From: Branchiostoma belcheri
Lineage: Eukaryota; Chordata; Leptocardii; Amphioxiformes; Branchiostomatidae
Assembly (NCBI RefSeq): GCF_001625305.1
Contig: NW_017804442.1
Location: 3,902 to 67,901 of the forward strand
Reading direction: 5' to 3'
DNA length: 64,000 nt
Shown: positions 57,400 to 64,000 of the stretch, in pieces
Layout of the letters: every line of letters starts with the position of its first letter
Numbering within the stretch: position 1 is the stretch's first letter
Notes under the pieces: model-generated
Databases searched by the model: none
What the model was told of the DNA's origin: nothing
Seen by the model: the letters and a program-made list of their open reading frames with translations, nothing else
Position numbers and translations under genes: made by a program

Positions 57400-59030
57400 A
57401 CATGTATGATGTAGGTACGGGTAAAAGTATTCTCCTTGGAATCGGGCAAATGAAACTCTATAGTGGCCAAACTACCCAGGCAAACCCTGTTTGGTTAAAT
57501 TTTACTATTTTTCAGCCAGGGTTGTTATTCTGGTCGAGACTACGGTATCGAAAAAGAATAAAGAATGTGTCTACCGATAGCCATGCGGTCACCAACCGCA
57601 AAGGAATGTTTATTTACTCGGTGGCATACCTTGACTTTTGCATGCCATCACCAGCGCCGTCCCACGACGAGTCGGGAAGTCGCGATCAACGGACGATAGA
57701 ACAAAATCTCCGCTCAGGAAACGGGCTATAGAAGAACATGGCTGAAGAGGAAATGCCACAGTACTTAGATGTACTTAGTCTAGTGTTCCACCATTTGGGT
57801 CAGTGATTTTGTATCGAGGAGTTTAGCACAGAATTAAAGTTCTCACACTCTGAATTTTTTTCTTTGTCCATCGGAGAAACGCTGCTTATTTGCTCTATCA
57901 GAGAACAACCCAAGTTCTTGAGTTACTACATTTGCTTTACCTATATCAGCCTTCAGAAGAGGCTGGAAAGAGTAGAAATACACAGAAATAGAAACAAAAA
58001 CGTATTTTTAACGTATTTTTATGTATATACATAAAATGTACTTGCAACTTATGTGTAATAATTTTAGCTGAAACACTAACTGTCCGAGGAACAAAGTTAC
58101 TTTTGTCCTAAGCTTACTTGACTTGCGCCCTCCTCTTAGCGCTGTATCAAGAGATAAAGGGCTGACCTAGGCTTTACCAAAGCAATATTTCATCTTGTAT
58201 ATACATTGTAATAAAGATGTATTTTCTTCAAGAAAAGGGATTAAACACCTGATTAATTTTCTTCACGTACGAAGTCGCGAGACGAAGGTGAGAAAAGACG
58301 TCCTGTGTTTGTCTGTATGTTTAACCCCGACTGTTCACAACTAGGCGAGCAGAAACAGAACAAACAATCCGCACACAAACACAAACTGGGCGGCGTAAAC
58401 AAAGAACCAAAACTGTGGGTCTGTTGTTCTAGCGGCTCCGAGAATTCCGACATTGGGTCGTCCCTAATTCCTGCACAGTTATCTTTGCCGCTGGAATTTA
58501 ACAAAAGGTGTGAAGACATTTGTGTTTCAGACGAAATTAACGACGCGACGTCGCCACATTATGCTGGCGACACGAGGCTTAACTAGTGTAATTCCTGATT
58601 TTTTTCACGGTACTGTTGTGTTCAATGTATTTACTGTCACTTCTGTACCCAGTGAACTTATCATTACAGTTAACAAATAATTCCTGGACTTTCTTTTTCC
58701 AGCACCTGTCGCCACTTTCCTCAGACCAAAGACATTATACATGTCCTTGCTTAGACCGTGAACTTTTTGCTACCGTGAACATAAGTGAATTACAGCATTC
58801 CTGCCCGTGTTTCTATGCTGTCGGCTAACAGGAGCGGATTTGCCAGACAAATAAGCAAACCGGCTTAAACAAAGCCCCAGGTAAATGTAGCACACATCTA
58901 TCTGTAAACTCACGCTGGTGTGTGGAGTAAACTAAAAGGTCAGGCCCCTAGAACAAAAAGCTGTACATGAAAAAAAAGGTTCGTGTTTTTTTTTCTGCCT
59001 TCAGACTTCTCTTCAATATTTTTACGTTAG
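57400..59030. other. Intergenic, no gene recognised
   Basis: Contains unassigned frames of 111 (57396-57731, +) and 93 codons (58305-58586, +). An element fragment ('cagaagaggctggaaagag') lies near 57953. Confidence 0.35.
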
Positions 59031-59104
59031 TGGACTAACTCCCCTGGAATGCTATCTGTCTACAGCTATTTCTTTCCAGCCGCCTCTGAAGCCTGGTCGA
59101 GGCT
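59031..59104. repeat. Right half of a TAGCCTCTACCAGGCTT-family MITE
   Basis: 'ggactaactcccctgg' through 'tttccagccgcctctgaagc' to GGTCGAGGCTA. The left half is missing. Confidence 0.6.
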
Positions 59105-59299
59105 AGAAAGAAGGACCAACTGACCAGGATGGACGACTAGACCCCCCTTTTTATTTCATCTTCCTGATCTTGCATCCATACGTGTACAACAATACACGCC
59201 TCTCAAATTATCCTCCCAATTTTGTTTAGCTTCCCTATGTTTTCATCCAGTGATGTTTTGTTTGACTAGCTCCTTATTGCCCCTGGCGTCTAACCTTGG

Positions 59300-60089
59300 C
59301 GTAGCCTGAGTGTCAGCCTTGTTAGCCTTGACGCGTCTGGGGGTCGAGACTATCCCCTCCCACTATTGTTGTCATGTGACCAGCCGACGTCATCACCATC
59401 TAGAGAACGTGTGCAGTAGGGGTGTCCCCGACCGGCTGGGTGTAGGGCAAGACCGCGCGGTGTGTGTGTGTGGAGTTGTACTACTACCACAGCTTCAGGG
59501 AAGAGAGTACAAGCTACCACACCGCTCGATCACGTTCTAGGAGGCATGATCTACGTGTGATCCAGATTCGTGGACGAGGGCACGAGATCCTGTGCGGATT
59601 CTTTGGATCACAACCTCAGGATCTAGCTAGGGAGGGGAGCCTGCGTCTTTTTCTGGTTCTTGCACTGCAGTCGTGTCGTGTGTTTGATACGGTGTGTGTA
59701 CAGTAATTCCTTGTGGAAATGCGGGTTGGCTGCCTGAGTGTGGAGTAGCGGTGTGCCTGGGTTTTCCATTCTTGGTCAGGGAGCGCGCTACTCTAACCCA
59801 AAATCCCGCTGCGGTTTGCGTGTGCGGTCACCCGAATCGGCTGGAGTTTCCCCTGAGCTGCGGGCAGGCACTATCAGCTGACCGGGAGCACGCCGGTCGG
59901 AGAGTAGCAGGTCTGCGGGCGGTGGCCTGGCGTTGGGAGGCGATCGTCAAGCTCAAACCAAGCGTAGGACGACACCGAGATTCGGCACCCCTTGTCAGTC
60001 CTATAGGAGGATAGGGGAGGGTTGGAACTCGCGTCTTGGCGTCTGGAAATACACTTAAGAACCGCGGAGCTTCAGAAGGAACGAGGACC
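59300..60089 (+). promoter_or_regulatory. GC-rich, CpG-containing upstream region of the tolloid gene
   Basis: From about 59700 the base composition becomes clearly GC- and CpG-richer than the flanks. This runs up to the ATG at 60090, and no repeats were seen. Frames here are incidental. It is probably the promoter and 5' UTR; no TATA box or start site was identified. Confidence 0.4.
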
Positions 60090-62219
60090 ATGCTGGCTAC
60101 CGTCTTGGCGTTCGTCTTGGCGTCCTGCGGAGGACTTTTTACAGACGTGACCTTGGGGTACGAGCACGACGTTAGCTTCGAAAATCAGCTTAACCTTCAA
60201 AACAGGATCATTCTCGACCCCTGCGCTTCGAAAGGTAAGTAGTCCAAACCGCCATCAGTGTTCTCACCGGGCCTTTGAGCATAGAAGGCCCCTGTGCTGT
60301 GATTTGGACCCCTATGCTGTCTTTCAACCAGCATAGGGGTATTTTTTTTGAGGGGGGGGGGATCTTCATAAATCTTGCAAAAAATGAAAATTTAACTTAA
60401 GAATGAAGCTACAGCAAAGGGGAAACATTAACTTCACAAAATTTGTCCCTCAATAAAGTCATTAAGTGAAAAATAGTGTCACAGGGGGTTACGAGTTTCG
60501 CGAAAGTTGCCCTTCTGTTCCTGACCCCTATGCTGTGAAAAAATCCTGGTGAGAACCCTGGGCCCATATCGTCTGTCCAGCTATGTATGGAGGGGACCCA
60601 GACTTAGCCTCCATAGCGTGCCAAAACCTGGGGTTTTTTGGGGGGTCTTCATGGTCTTTGGGAGCTTATATGTGCTATTTTCTGATTGCATATAGACAAC
60701 ATAGCCGGCCTGGTTGAATTATCCCCGTTTTTTTAGAACTGGGCTAATCAGAAAACAGGCGAAGACCACAAAACCCCAGTTCTATAAGCCTGCTACGGAG
60801 GCTAACCCGTACCCAGACTACTATATGGTTCTCCCATTCATCATAAGGGCACCGCATCTGCTGGGTCCATAAATACGGCTGTGTTTATGTAGTGGTGTAT
60901 ATATGGGTGGGTGGGCGCACGGTGTCCATAGTACGTACTGGCCTCCGTAGCAGGCTTATAGAACTGGGGGTTTGGTGGTCTTCGGCTGTTTTCTGAAAAA
61001 AAATGGGGGTAATTCAACCAGGCCGGCTATGTTGTCTATATGCAATCAGAAAATAGCATATAAAAGCTCCTAAAGACCATGAAGACCCCAAAACCCCCAG
61101 TTTCTGGCATGCTATGGAGGCTAAGTACGTACATCGTACAAAGTAGACTGGATATACTTGTCTGGACGTACGTTCTGTGTACCGATTTGGGACTTGAAAA
61201 TATTTTAGACCAGGGCCATATGGCCGCTTTCCAACTCTACAGGGTATGTGGCTTGTATCTACAGTATAATCTCTAAAGGAGATCTTTGCGGGTGGGGGCG
61301 ATTCTGGCATTTAAATCAGACCTAGACCCTGGCAGGAACTATTACGGTTTACCCCCTAAGAACTACGTACTTCAGTGTTACTATAAAAAACGTGTGTCAG
61401 TCTAGCGTAGTAGTGTTTCAGACCTTGACAGCTGGACTAGTATTTCCAGTGTTTCCTTTACGTCTAGTACACAATAGTGCACCGACATCCGATCTCTCGA
61501 GGTTTATAATATTTACTGTCAACTTCTAAAACCTGTCTCTCTTCTCCACTTCTTTTTCTCTGTTTATAAAGAACCCACATATTACCGAAGAAGTGGGTAA
61601 ATTCGTCTTCCATTACCTCAAAAGACGAAGTCAAACCCGGCAAAACTAGTACCATGTATGTTGTACAATGTAGTATAATGTTAGACGTAGTCTCACATAC
61701 CATTGTATTTTCTTTCTTCATCCATGTTGTTTGTAACTGCAAGTAGCCACCGGGCATGTATTTGCAATAAACTTTCTTTCTTTCTATAAACCACTAGACG
61801 TCCTAGAGGGGATATTATTTTAGACGATTGGACTAAAATGTCTACTTAGTGGAAGAGACATCCGATATATCAAGGTTTCTTATATTTACTGTCAACTTCT
61901 AAAAATCTCTTTTCTCTCCAATTTTTCTTTGTTTATAAACTCCTAGACGTCCTCGAAGGGGATATCATCCTAGACGATTGGACTAAAGAAGTCTACAAGG
62001 TGGAAGAGCGTAATGGCGTTACGCTAGTGTCCCGCAAAAGCCACCACAGAAGGAACGAACCGGCAAGAAACAACAAACACCACCGGCCGCGGAAATCCAA
62101 ACTCCGGCCGGCGGTGGGCCATGCAAGGTCCCACCGGGACAGGCGAGCGGCCACGGCGGTAGAGTCCCGGCTATGGCCCGGCGGAGTCATCCCTTACGTC
62201 GTCGACGCCGGATTTTCTA
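60090..62219 (+). CDS. BMP1/TLL: Tolloid/BMP1-type astacin metalloprotease, N-terminal part (2 exons; continues off right edge)
   Basis: Secreted zinc protease of the tolloid group, which processes procollagens and the BMP antagonist chordin. Exon 1 is 60090-60234 and exon 2 is 61947-62219. The AAAG|GTAAGT donor and CCTAG|ACG acceptor join in frame, and exon 2 ends at A|GTAAGT (139 codons). Residues 1-22 or so form a hydrophobic signal peptide. DPCASK and then DVLEGDIILDD match the tolloid prodomain, and a basic stretch follows at 78-115. RDRR at 112-115 is a furin-type site. AATAVESRLWPGGVIPYV begins the astacin domain, very close to the RAAT..R.WP.GVIP(Y/F)V of vertebrate BMP1/TLL. The HExxH zinc motif, CUB and EGF domains must lie beyond the window. 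The ATG has A at -3. Exon 2 has partial copies on both sides. Orthology within the group is not resolved. Confidence 0.88.
60605..60804. repeat. TAGCCTCC-type MITE in tolloid intron 1, copy A
   Basis: Starts TAGCCTCCATAGCGTGCC, ends GCCTGCTACGGAGGCTA; interior as at 38754-38929. Confidence 0.8.
60940..61123. repeat. TAGCCTCC-type MITE in tolloid intron 1, copy B (opposite orientation)
   Basis: Starts 'gcctccgtagcaggctta', ends 'ggcatgctatggaggcta'. It lies 135 bases from copy A in inverted orientation, so the two can form a large hairpin. Confidence 0.8.
61484..61946 (+). repeat. Partial duplication of the tolloid exon 2 acceptor region
   Basis: Intron sequence 'tatttactgtcaacttctaa' to 'tttataaa' occurs at about 61500-61570 and 61885-61940. 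About 60 bases of exon 2 are copied at 61798-61857 after CTAG. The copy has an in-frame TAG ('tctacttagt'). The upstream unit is interrupted at about 61570-61785 by an insert ending in 'gcaataaactttctttcttt', a retroposon-like tail. Confidence 0.8.
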
Positions 62220-62343
62220 GTAAGTGTCGTTCCCTTATCTTTTCCCTGCCGTAATAGCCATGCCCAGCTATTGCTTGTTCTAATAGGGTCGCCAAAAATA
62301 AGCCAAAACCCAAACCTCTGCTTGGAGACGTAAGGTTTAAGCT

Positions 62344-62402
62344 CCGGCGGAGTCATACCGTACGTCGTGGACGCCGGATTTTCTTGTAAGTGTCGTTTTC
62401 TT
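62344..62402 (+). repeat. Partial copy of the tolloid exon 2 donor region
   Basis: About 42 bases repeat the end of exon 2 (GGVIPYVVDAGFS codons, with synonymous-type differences), followed by GTAAGTGTCGTT as in the real donor. It lies about 165 bases downstream. Confidence 0.85.
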
Positions 62403-62576
62403 TAGCCTCCGTAGCAGGCTTATAGAACTGGGGGTTTGGTGGTCTTCGGCTGTTTTCTGATTAGCCCACCAGGCCGGCTATGTTGTCTGTATGCAATCAG
62501 AAAATAGTTCATAAAAGCTCCCAAAGACCCTGAAGACCCCCCAAAACCCCTAGTTTTTGGCATGCTATGGAGACTA
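62403..62576. repeat. TAGCCTCC-type MITE in tolloid intron 2
   Basis: Starts TAGCCTCCGTAGCAGGCTTA, ends 'ggcatgctatggagacta'. It abuts the exon 2 donor copy. Confidence 0.78.
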
Positions 62577-63210
62577 CGTTCCTTTGTCTTTTTCCTGATG
62601 TAGTCACCATATCCAGCTCGTGTACGGTCTAATAGGGTCGACATACCGGCCGCAATCGCCTTTCCTGCAATGACCGGGTACTATTTCCTCCAAGCAGAGG
62701 TTTTGGTTTTGGCTTACACGCCAAAAATACGCCAAAGCCGACACCTCTGCTTGGAGTCTAAGGTTAAGGCTCCGGCTTATTTTGTACTGGTAACATTTTT
62801 TAAGCCAGCCTCGGGTGGCAAATGGTAAATGTCTGGCAAATGGATACGGTTTCAACTTTCAGCTACCCTCCAAGCAGAAGTTTGGGCTCTCTTTTTGTAC
62901 TGGTAACTTTTTTCGAGGATCACAAATATCTTTGCTTTGTATAAGCCAGCCTAACAAATGGTAGCTGTCTGGCAAATGGATACTTCCTGACCTAGCCAAA
63001 AGTTGAAACTGTCTTTGTGCTGCCACCGAAAGATCTGCTTGGAGACTGGGTTATAGTACTCTCCAAGCAGAGGTTGATGGTGGAAGATCGTTTGCTTTTT
63101 ATATATGGCCCCCTTTTTTGTCGCCAACTTGTTTTGGGAAATGGTTACAGACTGGCCAAGTTGATACTGTCTTTGTGCTACCACCGAAAGATCTGCTTAG
63201 AGATCGGGTT
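62577..63210. repeat. Clustered CTCCAAGCAG-family pieces
   Basis: 'ctccaagcagaggtt' or its complement occurs near 62318, 62687, 62740, 62868 and 63060, with 'ccaccgaaagatctgcttgg' near 63022 and 63180. 'gtactggtaac' and 'gctgtctggcaaatgg' also recur. Several overlapping or rearranged copies. Confidence 0.6.
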
Positions 63211-63289
63211 TCAGTAGACTATTTACCGCCTCACGGCCGCTGGCCTCTCCTGTGTTGTGGGAATTGTCCGACTTCCAAGCTCTATTTGT

Positions 63290-64000
63290 CACAGTGACCT
63301 CGCCTATTGGAGGCCTAGGCCAGGCGGCCGGCCAATATATCGTGTCGACAGCGAGCACTGTTCGGCACTCAACGCGAGTAACTCCAGACAGAAGTCCCGT
63401 AGAGTTACAGAATTGAGACGTATAAAGTGCGAAGATTTTGGCTAGATTTTGACAGTTCTAGGTTTTTTATTTGGTTCGTTTTTTTTACTCCGTGAAGTCT
63501 TATATTAGGCCAGTTTGCCGGTCAATATATCGTACTGACAGCGAGTTCTCAGGACGAATAACTCCAGACAGAAGTCCCGTAGAGTTACAGAATTGAGACG
63601 TATAAAGTGCGAAGATTTTGTCAGTTCTAGGTTTTTTAAATTGCCTCATTTTTTTCTCCATGTCGTTCCCGCGTTGTAGGTCAATATATCGTACTGACAG
63701 CGAGACCTCAACAAGAATAAGTTCAGACAGGTGCCCTGCGGCGTCACATAATTGAGACATATAAAGTTATAATAAATTGCGAGGATTTTGGCAGGCCTTA
63801 TATATTTTATTTGCCTCATTTTTACTCCATGAATACAATCAGTAGTTCCCGCGTTGTTAGACCAGTAGGCCAGTTTTCTGGCAAATATATTATACCGACA
63901 GCGAGACCTCAACACAAATAAGTCCAGACAGGTGCCCCGCAGCGTCACATAATTAAGACGTATAAAGTTATAATAAACTCCGAGGATTTTGGCAGGCCCG
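63290..64000. repeat. Tandem array, four units of ~160-200 bp (runs off window)
   Basis: 'caatatatcgtactgacagc' or close variants recur near 63333, 63523, 63682 and 63882. Each is followed by 'ctccagacagaagtccc', 'ttacagaattgagacgtata' and 'gaggattttgg'. It is in tolloid intron 2. Confidence 0.8.

Noticed and set aside
59464-60014. Frames of 80-106 codons upstream of the tolloid ATG
   Set aside because: GC-rich leader sequence with few stops; the signal peptide and conserved prodomain start only at 60090.

Overview
This is a 64-kb piece of an intron-rich animal genome. I think it is a cephalochordate (amphioxus, Branchiostoma), because the gene families are chordate-like, introns are short, and the DNA is full of short palindromic elements, minisatellites and CA repeats. 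No species marker was tested, so this is an inference. A 20-N assembly gap lies at 48801-48820.

Four genes are supported by conserved protein sequence plus in-frame GT..AG splicing. (1) 252-2717, minus: the N-terminal part of an arsenite methyltransferase (AS3MT), running off the left edge. (2) 5084-13233, plus: a complete 12-exon cyclin B3 of 503 aa with an Arg-x-x-Phe destruction box and two cyclin folds. (3) 17853-35930, minus: a complete 11-exon Rh-family ammonium transporter (RhBG/RhCG-like, 492 aa) with a 10-kb second intron. (4) 60090-62219, plus: the first two coding exons of a tolloid/BMP1-type astacin protease (signal peptide, prodomain, furin-type site, start of the protease domain), running off the right edge. 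The genes are unrelated in function and show no operon-like organisation. AS3MT and cyclin B3 are head to head, about 2.4 kb apart.

The rest is mostly repeats. The 14.2-17.8 kb and 36-59 kb intervals hold no gene that I recognise, only a few unassigned open frames. I see at least five short element families that share the termini TAGCCT...AGGCTA, a TAAGGCC-ended family with three copies, tRNA-related SINEs, a CTCCAAGCAG-ended family, microsatellites, and several tandem arrays.

The most striking pattern is that all four genes carry partial tandem copies of their own exon-intron junctions, often with an intact splice site. These are AS3MT exon 1, cyclin B3 exons 9 (both edges) and 10, Rh exons 6 and 9, and tolloid exon 2 (both edges). 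No new enzymatic or defence system was found.
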